From the NCBI GenBank assembly GCA_031291615.1, contig JARLIS010000004.1:173451-237450 (forward strand): a DNA stretch of 64,000 nt, in the 5' to 3' direction. Source of the DNA: Parvibaculum sp. GTDB taxonomy: Bacteria; Pseudomonadota; Alphaproteobacteria; Parvibaculales; Parvibaculaceae. The translations under genes and the position numbers were made by a program. Below the pieces are notes generated by a model. The model made no database searches. It was not told where the DNA came from and worked only from the letters and a program-made list of their open reading frames with translations. Positions 1 through 7,370 of this stretch are shown one piece after another. How positions within the stretch are numbered: position 1 is the first letter of the stretch; each line of letters begins with the position of its first letter.

Positions 1-345
1 ACGGAACCCTCCTAAAGTGATTCGGCATTCTAAAATTGCCGGGCTGTGGAGGTGGTGATCAGACAACTTTGTTTCAAGTGTAAAGCCCAGGAGAAATGCA
101 CAGTTGCGGGGGGCAGATCCGTGAACGACGCGTCGATTGGAATAGTAGTGAAGAGAGGCTCTTACCCCGCCCTCGCCTAGAGTGAGAGGGTTAGAAAGAG
201 GTCGTTGTAGGGACGACGAGGTGCGGGCGCCGCGGGAATGGGTGGATTGCTTCGCTTGCGCTCGCAATGACGATGGCTGCGCGCAAAATAAATCCGCCTG
301 CCGATCATCCGCCTGCCTAACCCCGCGTGAAGAACGCTTAGCTCT
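1..345. other. Non-coding left edge, no gene supported
   Basis: No credible reading frame occupies this stretch, which is followed by the 3' end of the XRE/MmyB regulator on the minus strand. The first 160 bases are less GC-rich than the rest of the window and resemble neither neighbouring gene. They could be the end of an element lying to the left, but I cannot identify it. A hairpin-type repeat (ATTGC/GCAAT arms followed by ATGACG) sits at 244-272, and a C/G-rich imperfect inverted stretch around 165-192 resembles the repeat downstream of usg. Confidence 0.5.
244..272. repeat. REP-like short palindromic element
   Basis: ATTGC (246-250) and GCAAT (264-268) can pair, and the second arm runs into ATGACG. 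The GGAT...ATGACG frame is shared with elements at 7371-7400 and 37560-37587, so these look like members of one dispersed extragenic palindrome family. Confidence 0.5.
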
Positions 346-1119
346 TTACACCGCCGTGTAGATGACGAGCCTCAGGGCCGGGTCGTCGTTCGACTGGAAG
401 GTCACGTATTCGAGGCGCATTGCGCCCTTCTTCGGGTGGACGACCTCTTTGCGGCCGGCGACGGTGGTGCGGATGTCGTGGGAGCGCCACCATTTCGCGA
501 ATTCGGGACTGCCGCGCGTGAGGCGCTGCACGAGGTCGCGGAAGGCGGGGTCGGCGGCCCAGAGGTCGTGGGTGGCGCGGAACTGGGCGACCATGCGTTT
601 TGCCTCGCCCTCCCATGAGGCGCCGAAGAAACGCCGTGTGTGCGGATTCGTCATCATACTGACGAGCGTGTTGCGGTCCGCTTCGGCCAGGCGGCTGAAG
701 GCGAAAATGTCGTCGGCGGCGGCATTCCAGACCAGCACGTCCCAGCGGCGTCCGGTGATGTAGGCCGGCTGGTTCAGGCTCTCGACCGTGCGGCGTACCG
801 GCTCGGGCACGCTTTCGCGCGCGAAGGTGCGGCGGTCGGACTTCTGCGTCAGCGCGCGCAGATGCGCATGTTCGGCCTTGCCGAGACGGAGCGCACGGGC
901 GAGGGCGTCGACCGTGGTGAGGGAGGGATTGACGGCGCGCCCCTGCTCCAGCCGGATGTACCAGTCGACGCCGATGCCGGCGAGCTCGGCCACTTCCTCG
1001 CGGCGGAGGCCCGGCGTGCGCCGCCTGCGGCCCGCCGGGAGGCCGGCGGCCTTGGGCGTCAGCTTCTCGCGCCGCGAGCGCAGAAAGTCTCCAAGCTCGC
1101 TTCTGTCCGCCTGCCCCAT
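346..1119 (-). CDS. XRE-family transcriptional regulator with MmyB-like ligand-binding domain
   Basis: A predicted DNA-binding regulator of 257 residues. The N-terminal third holds a helix-turn-helix (the stretch from LRREEVAELAG to YIRLEQGR, about residues 30-62), followed by a roughly 150-residue C-terminal domain typical of the MmyB-like PAS-related fold (motifs ITGRRWDVLVWN and LRLVIYTAV at the end). The ATG at 1119 is preferred over an upstream in-frame start because GGGAGA lies just upstream. It is divergent from the MDR oxidoreductase starting at 1227, the arrangement in which this family usually controls its neighbour; a perfect 10-bp palindrome lies between them. The ligand is not predictable. 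Family assignment is firm, target inferred. Confidence 0.85.
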   Translation of the reverse strand: MGQADRSELGDFLRSRREKLTPKAAGLPAGRRRRTPGLRREEVAELAGIGVDWYIRLEQGRAVNPSLTTVDALARALRLGKAEHAHLRALTQKSDRRTFARESVPEPVRRTVESLNQPAYITGRRWDVLVWNAAADDIFAFSRLAEADRNTLVSMMTNPHTRRFFGASWEGEAKRMVAQFRATHDLWAADPAFRDLVQRLTRGSPEFAKWWRSHDIRTTVAGRKEVVHPKKGAMRLEYVTFQSNDDPALRLVIYTAV

Positions 1120-1150
1120 CGTCTGTCTCCCTGTCGGACCGGAATATCCA

Positions 1151-1160
1151 ATCCTAGGAT
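1151..1160. promoter_or_regulatory. Perfect palindrome in divergent promoter region
   Basis: ATCCTAGGAT is a perfect 10-bp palindrome about midway between the MmyB-type regulator and the MDR gene, overlapped by GATAAT (1158-1163) that could serve as a -10 element for the rightward gene. A regulator operator is the natural inference; no binding data exist here. Confidence 0.4.
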
Positions 1161-1226
1161 AATACCAGTCCTGAATGACGACAACCGGGTTTGCGAGACT
1201 GCGCGCAGTCAACACGGGAGACGCCC

Positions 1227-2306
1227 ATGAAAGCCGCCATTCTCAAATCCCTCGGAACGCCGCTCGCCGTCGAAACCCTGCCCGACCCCGCGCCCGGCGC
1301 GGGAGAGGTGGCGGTCGACGTCCATGCGACGCGCGTGCTCGCCTATACCAACGAGGTGTTCAGCGGGGCGCGCAACTACCTGCTGGAGCTTCCCATCGTG
1401 CCGGGAGCGGGCGGCGTGGGCCGCGTGCGCGCCGTCGGGCCGGACGCGACGCAGCTAGCGGTCGGCGACTGGGTTTTTTGCGACCCGACGGTGCGGGCGC
1501 GCGACGATGCTGTAAACCCCGACATAGTGCTGCAAGGCTTGACCGCGGCGGGCCCGCGGGCGCTGCCGCTGCAACGGTACTTCCGCCACGGCTCTTTCGC
1601 CGAGCAGATGCTTGCGCCGATGGAAAACGTCTCCCGCATCGGCGCGATCGAGGCGGCGGACGCCGGACGGTGGTGCGTGCTCGGCATGTATCTCGTTCCC
1701 TATGGCGGCTTGCTCGCGGTCGATCTGCGCGCCGGCGAGACCGTCGTCGTCAACGGCGCGACCGGCGGCTTCGGCAGCGCGGGCGTCGCGGTAGCACTCG
1801 CCATGGGGGCTGGCTGCGTCGTCGCCACGGGACGCAACGAGGCGGCGCTCGCCGATCTCGCGCGGCGTTTCGACAAGCGGCTGCGCGTCGCCGCCATGAG
1901 CGGCGACGAAGACGCGGACAGGCAACGGATCATGGAGACGGCGGCCGGCCCCATCGATTGCGTGCTCGACCTTCTGCCGCCGATGGCGACGCCCGCGCAG
2001 GTGCGGGCGGCCGTGCTGGCGGTGCGCCCCGGCGGCCGCGTGGTGCTGATGGGGGGCGTCGGCATGGCGGGGGGCGGCGACCTCGCGCTCCCCTATGCCT
2101 GGATGATGCGGAACAACATCACGGTTCGCGGGCAGTGGCTTTGTCCGCGCGATGCCGTTCCTCGCATGATCGGGCTCGTCCGTTCGGGGCTTCTCGATCC
2201 CGGCCAGTTCGATATCGCTGAATTCGATCTCGCCCATGTGAACGACGCGGTCGCGCATGCCGCCGCTTATGCAGGACCGTTCCAGACGACGGTGCTCCGT
2301 CCGTAA
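1227..2306 (+). CDS. MDR-family zinc-independent alcohol dehydrogenase / NADPH:quinone reductase-like protein
   Basis: A 359-residue medium-chain dehydrogenase/reductase. The N-terminal GroES-like domain is followed by a Rossmann NAD(P) site with GATGGFGSAG at about residues 177-186 and a second beta strand ending in ATGR. The four-cysteine structural zinc cluster of classical alcohol dehydrogenases is absent, which points to the quinone-reductase side of the family. The ATG at 1227 follows a GGGAGA ribosome site; an earlier TTG at 1191 lies too close to the divergent promoter. Probably controlled by the divergent XRE/MmyB regulator. Substrate unknown; an enone, quinone or alcohol are all possible. 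Confidence 0.8.
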   Translation: MKAAILKSLGTPLAVETLPDPAPGAGEVAVDVHATRVLAYTNEVFSGARNYLLELPIVPGAGGVGRVRAVGPDATQLAVGDWVFCDPTVRARDDAVNPDIVLQGLTAAGPRALPLQRYFRHGSFAEQMLAPMENVSRIGAIEAADAGRWCVLGMYLVPYGGLLAVDLRAGETVVVNGATGGFGSAGVAVALAMGAGCVVATGRNEAALADLARRFDKRLRVAAMSGDEDADRQRIMETAAGPIDCVLDLLPPMATPAQVRAAVLAVRPGGRVVLMGGVGMAGGGDLALPYAWMMRNNITVRGQWLCPRDAVPRMIGLVRSGLLDPGQFDIAEFDLAHVNDAVAHAAAYAGPFQTTVLRP

Positions 2307-2396
2307 GCGCGGCGGCCGAACGCCGGTGGCGCCGTCCATGACGTCTCGGCCGCGGCCGTCGCTGCCGCAGCAAGGCACTGCTTGAGTATGCATCAA

Positions 2397-2474
2397 CAAG
2401 ATTAGTTATCCATTCGGATAACTAATCTTGACGCGCATCCGTGCCACCCCTATAGTTAGCCTTATGGGTAACCA
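2397..2474. promoter_or_regulatory. ArsR-type promoter with twin operators and likely leaderless start
   Basis: A perfect inverted repeat with 15-bp arms (CAAGATTAGTTATCC, 2397-2411; mirror 2416-2430; spacer ATTC) is followed by a sigma70-like promoter TTGACG (2428-2433), 17-bp spacer, TATAGT (2451-2456). A second, degenerate copy (TAGTTAGCC 2453-2461, spacer TTAT, GGGTAACCA 2466-2474) covers the -10 and the ATG at 2464. A transcript beginning about 7 bases after the -10 would start at or next to the ATG. Repressor sites on both promoter elements fit autorepression by the ArsR protein. Confidence 0.7.
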
Positions 2475-2829
2475 ATTAGCGCATCTCGACCATGTTTTCG
2501 GAGCCCTGTCCGACGCAACCCGCCGGGCGATCGTCATGCGGCTATGCGAAGGCAAGGCATCGGTCGGCGAACTGGCGAAGCCATTCGACATGGCATTGCC
2601 GAGCCTGATGAAACACATCCGCATTCTGGAGAACAGCGGCCTCGTCGCCTCCGAGAAGATTGGCCGGGTCCGGATGTGTTCGATTGAGATCGAGGCGTTG
2701 GAGACCATCGAGGAATGGTTGACGGCTCAAAGGGAAGTCTGGGCGCAACGTTTGGATCGGCTGGAAATTTACGTCGAAAAACTGAAGCGAGAGGAAAAGG
2801 CCAATGCCCGCAAACGCAGGACAAGATGA
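2464..2829 (+). CDS. ArsR/SmtB-family winged-helix repressor
   Basis: A 121-residue regulator with the usual ArsR layout: DHVFGALSDATRRAIVMRL at the N-terminus, then the recognition-helix segment around ALPSLMKHIRILENSGLV and a wing, ending in a basic helical tail. No cysteine metal-site motif is seen, so it is not an arsenic or cadmium sensor of the CxC kind; it belongs to the group that accompanies SRPBCC/AHSA1 proteins. The ATG at 2464 is chosen because an earlier in-frame start at 2428 lies inside the promoter. The coding end overlaps the SRPBCC gene by 26 bases, so the two are translationally coupled. The twin operator covering its promoter implies self-repression. Confidence 0.88.
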   Translation: MGNQLAHLDHVFGALSDATRRAIVMRLCEGKASVGELAKPFDMALPSLMKHIRILENSGLVASEKIGRVRMCSIEIEALETIEEWLTAQREVWAQRLDRLEIYVEKLKREEKANARKRRTR

Positions 2830-3307
2830 AACGCCATTGTCCATCTGGGCGCTCGATCGGGAGATCGTTCTCTCGCGTGTGATCAATGCGCGGCGAGAGC
2901 TGGTTTTCTCCGCCTGGGCAGATCCACGCCATCTTCCCGAATGGTTTGGCCCGGCCGGGTTCAAGATCGAGACGAAATCGATCGATATTCGCGTCGGCGG
3001 CGAATGGCGGTTCGACATGGTCGCACCGGACGGCACGCGATATCTGAACCGGATGCGTTTTCGGCGCATCGAGAGGCCGCGCTTGATCGAGTTCGATCAC
3101 GGAGAAGACAAGGACTTCGATCCTGGAATGTTCCGCGCCACGATCACATTCGACGAGCAGAGCGACGGAAAGACCGTCATCACCTTGCGGCAGCTGCATC
3201 CGACGAAGGCGCAGCGCGAGGCGACGATCGGATTTGGAGCGGTCGAATTCGGTTATCAGACCATCGACAAGCTGGCGCAATATGTCGAAAGCGGCAGAGC
3301 CAAATAA
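2804..3307 (+). CDS. SRPBCC (AHSA1-type) domain protein
   Basis: A 167-residue single-domain protein of the START/SRPBCC superfamily, Aha1-C-like branch. Recognisable segments are VLSRVINARRELVFSAWADP near the start, LPEWFGP, the central GGEWRFDM, and the long C-terminal helix region around FGYQTIDKLAQYV. These helix-grip proteins bind hydrophobic ligands, but most of this branch have no assigned substrate. The start overlaps the end of the ArsR gene by 26 bases, making a two-gene unit common in Proteobacteria (ArsR + AHSA1). Function beyond ligand binding or stress adaptation is not predictable. Confidence 0.85.
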   Translation: MPANAGQDETPLSIWALDREIVLSRVINARRELVFSAWADPRHLPEWFGPAGFKIETKSIDIRVGGEWRFDMVAPDGTRYLNRMRFRRIERPRLIEFDHGEDKDFDPGMFRATITFDEQSDGKTVITLRQLHPTKAQREATIGFGAVEFGYQTIDKLAQYVESGRAK

Positions 3308-3351
3308 CGACGCCGCATGAATCCGGCGCGCCGGGCAACTGCTGCTGCGGG

Positions 3352-4098
3352 CTAGAACAAATCCGTCTGACGATCATCCGCCGGTTTGGGTTTCCGGCGC
3401 GGCGGTTCGGGCGTCGTCAGGGCGGCGGCGGTCTGTTCGTCGATGGCTGCGATCAGGCTCGCATCGTCGTTCGCCACGCGGTTGACCGCGGTGCTTACAG
3501 GCTCGGCGATCAGAAGATCGTCGGGCGCGGGGCGCAGGAGGGCGAGGAGTTCTTTTTCGGGCGTCGAGGGGTCGAGCCAGAGGGCGAAGTCTTTTTCATC
3601 CAGAATGACGGGCATGCGGTGGTGGATGGGCGCGAGGGTTGCGTTCGCCTCGGTCGTCACGATGGCGGCGGTGTCGATTTCGCTGCCGTCCTTCGTCATC
3701 CAGTTGTCCCAGATGGCGGTGAAGGCCATGGGGCCGCCGTCGCGGCGGCGGATGAGGAAGGGCTGCTTCGGCCCTTTGGGCGTCGCGCGCCATTCGTAGA
3801 AGCCGTCGGCGGGCATCAGGCAACGATGATGACGGAAAGCACCTCGGAAGGAGGGCTTTTCGGCGATGGTTTCGGCGCGCGCGTTGATGAGCAGCGTCTG
3901 TGGCATTTCCTTCGACCATGAAGGGATGAGGCCCCAGCGCACCAGCGCGAATTCGCGGAAGCCGGCATTCATGCGCACGATGGGCACGGGCTGCGTCGGC
4001 GCCACGTTGTAACGCGGCGGGAAATTGGGCTGCTCCCTGAAGGCGAAAAGGTCGCGCATCGCCTGGGGCGGCGTGGTGATGATAAAGCGTCCGCACAT
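3352..4098 (-). CDS. SOS response-associated peptidase (SRAP, YedK/HMCES family)
   Basis: A 248-residue protein that crosslinks to abasic sites in single-stranded DNA and shields them. After removal of Met the catalytic Cys2 is exposed (MCGRF start); Asn31 in RYNVAPTQ, the Glu in GFYEW and the His in HHRMPVIL are the other conserved active-site residues, all present. The start at 4098 is fixed by this Cys2 rule; 42 extra upstream codons in frame are not used. Divergent from zur. No GTTC-N7-GTTC box is seen in front of it despite the family name, so SOS control is not supported here. Confidence 0.93.
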   Translation of the reverse strand: MCGRFIITTPPQAMRDLFAFREQPNFPPRYNVAPTQPVPIVRMNAGFREFALVRWGLIPSWSKEMPQTLLINARAETIAEKPSFRGAFRHHRCLMPADGFYEWRATPKGPKQPFLIRRRDGGPMAFTAIWDNWMTKDGSEIDTAAIVTTEANATLAPIHHRMPVILDEKDFALWLDPSTPEKELLALLRPAPDDLLIAEPVSTAVNRVANDDASLIAAIDEQTAAALTTPEPPRRKPKPADDRQTDLF

Positions 4099-4164
4099 GG
4101 CGCGGAGCTTAGCGGGCAAGACGCGATTCGTATCTTCCCGTCGGCGCGCGACAGGCCCGCTGTT

Positions 4165-4176
4165 ATGTTGTATCAT
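4165..4176. promoter_or_regulatory. Candidate Zur box overlapping zur promoter
   Basis: ATGTTGTATCAT is a near-palindrome (ATGTT / ATCAT, one mismatch) resembling the ATGTTATAACAT-type sites I associate with alphaproteobacterial Zur. TATCAT at 4171-4176 could also be the -10, placing transcription start near the ATG at 4183. Inferred autoregulatory site. Confidence 0.45.
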
Positions 4177-4182
4177 TTGCTT

Positions 4183-4662
4183 ATGACAAACCGGACCAAC
4201 GCCGCCCACAAGGCGCATGATCACGAAGCCTGCATCGACACCGCACTAGCCCGGGCGCGCGCGCTTTGCGACGACCGCGGCGTGCAGCTGACACCCATCC
4301 GGGAAAAGGTGCTGGCCATCGTCTGGAAGTCGCACAAGCCCGTCGGCGCCTATGAGGTGCTCGACGAGCTCGCGCGTACGCACAAGGCGGCGCGGCCGCC
4401 GACCGTCTATCGCGCGCTCGACTTTCTGATCGGTGAAGGGCTCATCCATAAGATCGAGTCGCTGAACGCCTATCTCGGCTGCGGCGAAGCGGGCGTGCCG
4501 CATACGAGCCAGTTCCTGATCTGCCGGGATTGCGGCACGGCGGAGGAGATCGTGGATCCCGCGCTCGACAAGGCGCTGGACGCGGCGGCGCGGCGGGCGC
4601 GCTTCACGGTGGAGCGCAAGGTGATCGAGATTGCCGGGCTCTGCGCCCGGTGCGCGCATTGA
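4183..4662 (+). CDS. zur: Fur-family zinc uptake regulator Zur
   Basis: A 159-residue Fur-superfamily repressor of the Zur branch. The winged helix carries VQLTPIREKVLAIVW and PPTVYRALDFL; the hinge region IHKIESLNAYLGC is the Zur-type variant, and the structural zinc cysteines appear as CRDCG and CARC. It senses cellular zinc and represses uptake genes when zinc is sufficient. The start at 4183 is preferred to an ATG at 4165 because the latter lies within the candidate Zur box; no good ribosome site precedes either, which fits leaderless translation. No zinc transporter gene is adjacent, so its targets lie elsewhere. Confidence 0.88.
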   Translation: MTNRTNAAHKAHDHEACIDTALARARALCDDRGVQLTPIREKVLAIVWKSHKPVGAYEVLDELARTHKAARPPTVYRALDFLIGEGLIHKIESLNAYLGCGEAGVPHTSQFLICRDCGTAEEIVDPALDKALDAAARRARFTVERKVIEIAGLCARCAH

Positions 4663-4734
4663 CACGGGTGCGCGCACTGACAAATGCCGACAGGCTCGGC
4701 TAAGATCGCCCGGACCCCGCAGAACGGACATTTC

Positions 4735-5088
4735 ATGACCCGCCTCTTTCCCGCCGTCGCCGCCCTCCTCCTTGCCTCCACGACACTTGCCGCCGCAGCC
4801 GACCTGACCGACCCTTATGCGGTCGGGAAACGCAGCGGGCCCTTCGTCGTCACCGGGCGCTCGCTCACCGGGCTTGCGCGGGACGGCTATGAGATACGCG
4901 GCAATCTCGGCACGGCGCTGGTGCTGCAAAAGGGCGCGTCGATTTTCACCTGCGCCATTCCGCCCGATCCGGAGCATCTGAGCTACAAGCCCTATTTCGT
5001 CTGTTCGGAGTTGAGCGAGGAAGCGCGCGGCACGCCTGCGCCCCGACCCGACATGCCGCGCCTCGCGCCCGCCAAGCCCGGTAACTGA
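4735..5088 (+). CDS. Small secreted protein of unknown function
   Basis: A 117-residue protein with a clear Sec signal peptide (MTRLFPAVAALLLASTTLAAAA, cleavage after about residue 22) and a mature part of about 95 residues with two cysteines (FTCAIPP and FVCSELS) that could form a disulfide. The C-terminus is proline-rich. I do not recognise a named family. It follows zur on the same strand by about 70 bases and precedes the SDR gene by a similar gap, so co-transcription with zur is possible but not shown. The ATG at 4735 is chosen because the signal peptide begins there. Confidence 0.7.
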   Translation: MTRLFPAVAALLLASTTLAAAADLTDPYAVGKRSGPFVVTGRSLTGLARDGYEIRGNLGTALVLQKGASIFTCAIPPDPEHLSYKPYFVCSELSEEARGTPAPRPDMPRLAPAKPGN

Positions 5089-5158
5089 CGGGGACACTGG
5101 CGCGCGCGAACCTCGCAGCTATACTCCGGCCAACAGAAACTCCATCGAGGAAACGCGG

Positions 5159-5941
5159 ATGACCTACAAGCCTTTCGATCTCAGCGGAAAAGTGGCGCTC
5201 GTCACGGGCGGCAATGGCGGCATCGGCCTCGGCATGGCGGACGCCATTGCGCAAGCGGGCGGCGCGGTCGCCATCTGGGGCACGAACGAGGAAAAGAACG
5301 CCAAGGCGCTGGCACAACTGCAGTCGCATGGCGTGAAGGCCTATGCGCGCAAGGTCAATGTCGCCAACGAACAGGAAGTCGTGGACGGCATGGTCGAGAC
5401 GGTGAAGGCGCTCGGCCGCATCGACAGCGTTTTCGCCAATGCGGGCGTCGGCTTCGGCTCGCCCTCCTTCATCGACATGAAGACGGAAACCTATCGCAAG
5501 ACGCTGGCCGTCAATCTCGACGGCGTGTTCTTCACGCTGCGCGAAGCTGCGCGCCACATGGTGGATCGCGCGAAGACGGGCGACACGGGCGGCTCGCTTG
5601 TCGGCGTGGCGAGCCTTGCCGCCATCGAGGGTGCCGCGCGCAACCAGGCCTATGCGGCGACCAAGGGCGGCGTCATTTCGATGATCAAATCCTGCGCCGT
5701 CGAATTCGCGCGTTACGGCATTCGTGCCAACGCCATTCTGCCGGGCTGGATCGCCACCGACATGACGGCGAATGCGCAGGAGAGCAAAGCCTTCGCCGAG
5801 AAGGTGATCCCGCGCGTGCCGGCGCGGCGCTGGGGCGAGCCGGAAGATTTCGGCGGCGTCGCCGTCTATCTCACCTCCAATGCGTCGAGCTATCATTCGG
5901 GCGACACCTTCGTCATCGACGGCGGCTACGCGATTTTCTGA
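5159..5941 (+). CDS. Short-chain dehydrogenase/reductase (SDR)
   Basis: A 260-residue classical SDR. The cofactor motif GGNGGIGLG sits at about residues 18-26, NAG at about 96-98, the catalytic Ser in the VGVASLAAI strand, and the YxxxK pair in YAATKGG at about residue 168; the C-terminal GDTFVIDGGYAIF ending is typical of 2-deoxygluconate/glucose-1-dehydrogenase-like members. A GAGG site precedes the ATG. The MarR regulator gene begins 10 bases after its stop, implying a two-gene operon in which the regulator may control the enzyme. The substrate cannot be read from sequence. Confidence 0.87.
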   Translation: MTYKPFDLSGKVALVTGGNGGIGLGMADAIAQAGGAVAIWGTNEEKNAKALAQLQSHGVKAYARKVNVANEQEVVDGMVETVKALGRIDSVFANAGVGFGSPSFIDMKTETYRKTLAVNLDGVFFTLREAARHMVDRAKTGDTGGSLVGVASLAAIEGAARNQAYAATKGGVISMIKSCAVEFARYGIRANAILPGWIATDMTANAQESKAFAEKVIPRVPARRWGEPEDFGGVAVYLTSNASSYHSGDTFVIDGGYAIF

Positions 5942-5951
5942 AGCGGGTTTC

Positions 5952-6419
5952 ATGACCGAGATCGAGAACGACACCATGGACCGGCGGCTCATCCTGATGG
6001 CCCGCACGGTCGTGGTGTTGTTCCGTCAATTCGAAACCATTGCGCGCGAACTCGACATCACCATCCCGCAATACAGGTTTCTGCTGTTCCTGAAGCGCGG
6101 GCCGAAGCGCGCGGGCGAGCTTGCGGTGGATGCCGCAATCCGGAAGCCCACGGCGTCCGGTCTCATCTCGGACATGGAAAAGCGCGGGCTCATTTCGCGC
6201 GCGCCCGACCGCGAAGACGGACGCAGCGTCAAACTCAAGCTGACGCCCAAGGGCCTGAAGAAACACCGCGAATTCGAGGAGGCGCTGGCGCGATACCTGC
6301 CCTCGCTTCTCGACAAGGGCGATGCCGGGCGCATGCTCGACGCCTTCTCCGAGCTTGCCTACATCATCGACGCGCAGCGCAGCGACGGCCCGGTCGATGC
6401 GGAAGCGCTGGAGGATTAG
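5952..6419 (+). CDS. MarR-family winged-helix regulator
   Basis: A 155-residue regulator with the MarR architecture: a dimerisation helix, the DITIPQYRFLLFL segment, recognition region KPTASGLISDMEKRGLI, and the wing RAPDREDGRSVKLKLTPKG. It usually binds DNA as a dimer and is released by small aromatic or phenolic ligands. It lies 10 bases downstream of the SDR gene, close enough for translational coupling; the pair may answer to the same compound. The coding end overlaps the HepT-like gene on the other strand by four bases, so the two transcription units converge without a gap. Confidence 0.88.
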   Translation: MTEIENDTMDRRLILMARTVVVLFRQFETIARELDITIPQYRFLLFLKRGPKRAGELAVDAAIRKPTASGLISDMEKRGLISRAPDREDGRSVKLKLTPKGLKKHREFEEALARYLPSLLDKGDAGRMLDAFSELAYIIDAQRSDGPVDAEALED

Positions 6420-6754
6420 CGGCCGAGCTCGGCGCGAGCGGCGGCTTTCAGCAAGTGAATGCGCCGCTGCGTGAATTCCCACACGATGTCGCTATCCACG
6501 TCGTCGTAGTCGTGACGCAGAACCGAGCCGAATTTACGAAGGTTCGGGAATCCGACATCGGGATATTTTGTGTCCAATCCATCGCCGATTTTTCGCGCCG
6601 CTTCGCATATCCGCTCGAAACATCTCTCGACCGCATCCTGAGTGCGGCGGTCGGCGGCATATGCGCTAATGCTCATTCCGGCGACATATTCCTCGATCCG
6701 GGCGATCTGATCGAGGATGTCCTGAAGGCGTTTCAGCGGATCGTTAGAAGACAT
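6416..6754 (-). CDS. HepT-like HEPN-domain protein (DUF86), probable toxin
   Basis: A 112-residue HEPN protein, the RNase-toxin half of HepT/MntA-type toxin-antitoxin systems. The C-terminal signature reads NLRKFGSVLRHDYDDVD (about 71-87). The HDY part of the RX4-6HXY motif is present, but the residue five before His81 is Gly rather than the Arg of textbook HepT; Arg80 and Arg73 are nearby. In studied systems the Tyr is AMPylated by the MNT antitoxin. It lies downstream of the HTH-nucleotidyltransferase gene, overlapping it by 11 bases. The start at 6754 (MSSND) is preferred; an upstream in-frame ATG at 6772 is possible. Confidence 0.82.
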   Translation of the reverse strand: MSSNDPLKRLQDILDQIARIEEYVAGMSISAYAADRRTQDAVERCFERICEAARKIGDGLDTKYPDVGFPNLRKFGSVLRHDYDDVDSDIVWEFTQRRIHLLKAAARAELGR

Positions 6755-7229
6755 AAATCTGATCCTCGGCAATATTCGCGGCGAGTTCAGCCTTCATGCC
6801 CGGGCGGCGGCGCACGATGTCGGTCTTTATGCCGAGCAGTTCAGTCGCAAAACTTGCGATGCCGACCATGTCGACGATATCGAGATGCCGCGCGGGGTCG
6901 ATATCGGCGACCAGATCGACATCGCTCTCCGGACCATCTTCCAGGCGAGCGACGGAACCGAATATTGCAAGGCGGGTGACGCCGCGCGCGCGGAACTGAG
7001 GCTCTGCCGCCTGGAGGGCGCGCAGCACGCGGGCGAGCCTCGGCCCTTCCCCCAGCGCCGAGCGGATGGCGGCGATACTGGCCTTCAGCGGCGTGCCTTT
7101 GCCGGCTTCGAAATTGATCAAGGTGGCGCGCGAGACACCGGCGCGCGATGCAAGCACCTGCTGGCTCAGGCGCAGTCTGGCGCGGGCCATGCGGCAAACT
7201 TCCGGGGTGAAGTTGGGCGCGGGTTCCAT
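6744..7229 (-). CDS. MntA-like nucleotidyltransferase antitoxin fused to an XRE helix-turn-helix
   Basis: A 161-residue two-domain protein. Residues 8-62 form an XRE-like HTH (RLSQQVLASRAGVSRATLINFE); residues 85-161 form a minimal nucleotidyltransferase with GSVA at 91-94 and the D103-x-D105 metal pair in ESDVDLV. In the MntA/HepT family this domain AMPylates the HEPN partner and neutralises it. The added HTH would let the antitoxin repress its own promoter. The gene comes first in the operon and its end overlaps the HepT-like gene by 11 bases. The promoter region contains TAGT-ATTCG-ACTA (7245-7257), a plausible operator. Confidence 0.83.
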   Translation of the reverse strand: MEPAPNFTPEVCRMARARLRLSQQVLASRAGVSRATLINFEAGKGTPLKASIAAIRSALGEGPRLARVLRALQAAEPQFRARGVTRLAIFGSVARLEDGPESDVDLVADIDPARHLDIVDMVGIASFATELLGIKTDIVRRRPGMKAELAANIAEDQIYVF

Positions 7230-7240
7230 ATGCCAAAGTA

Positions 7241-7280
7241 TGTCTAGTATTCGACTAAATGTCAATAATTCAACATAGAC
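7241..7280 (-). promoter_or_regulatory. AT-rich promoter/operator region of the HTH-MNT/HepT operon
   Basis: The 50 bases upstream of the antitoxin are markedly AT-rich. They contain the inverted repeat TAGT-ATTCG-ACTA (7245-7257), nested in a wider pair TGTCTA (7241-7246) and TAGACA further upstream. This is where an HTH-bearing antitoxin would be expected to bind. Inference only. Confidence 0.4.
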
Positions 7281-7370
7281 AGCTGGCGACGGCTAAAATT
7301 CGTGACCAAAATGTCGTCGTGACACGTCTTGACCGAGTCATCCCTCTTACCGATACGACACCGCAAAAGA

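Noticed and set aside
1..160. Possible remnant of a mobile or structured RNA element
   Set aside because: Composition differs from neighbours but I could not match it to any element, and the left part is outside the window.
4099..4164. LexA-type control of the SRAP gene
   Set aside because: No GTTC-N7-GTTC is present in the spacer in front of it, despite the family name.
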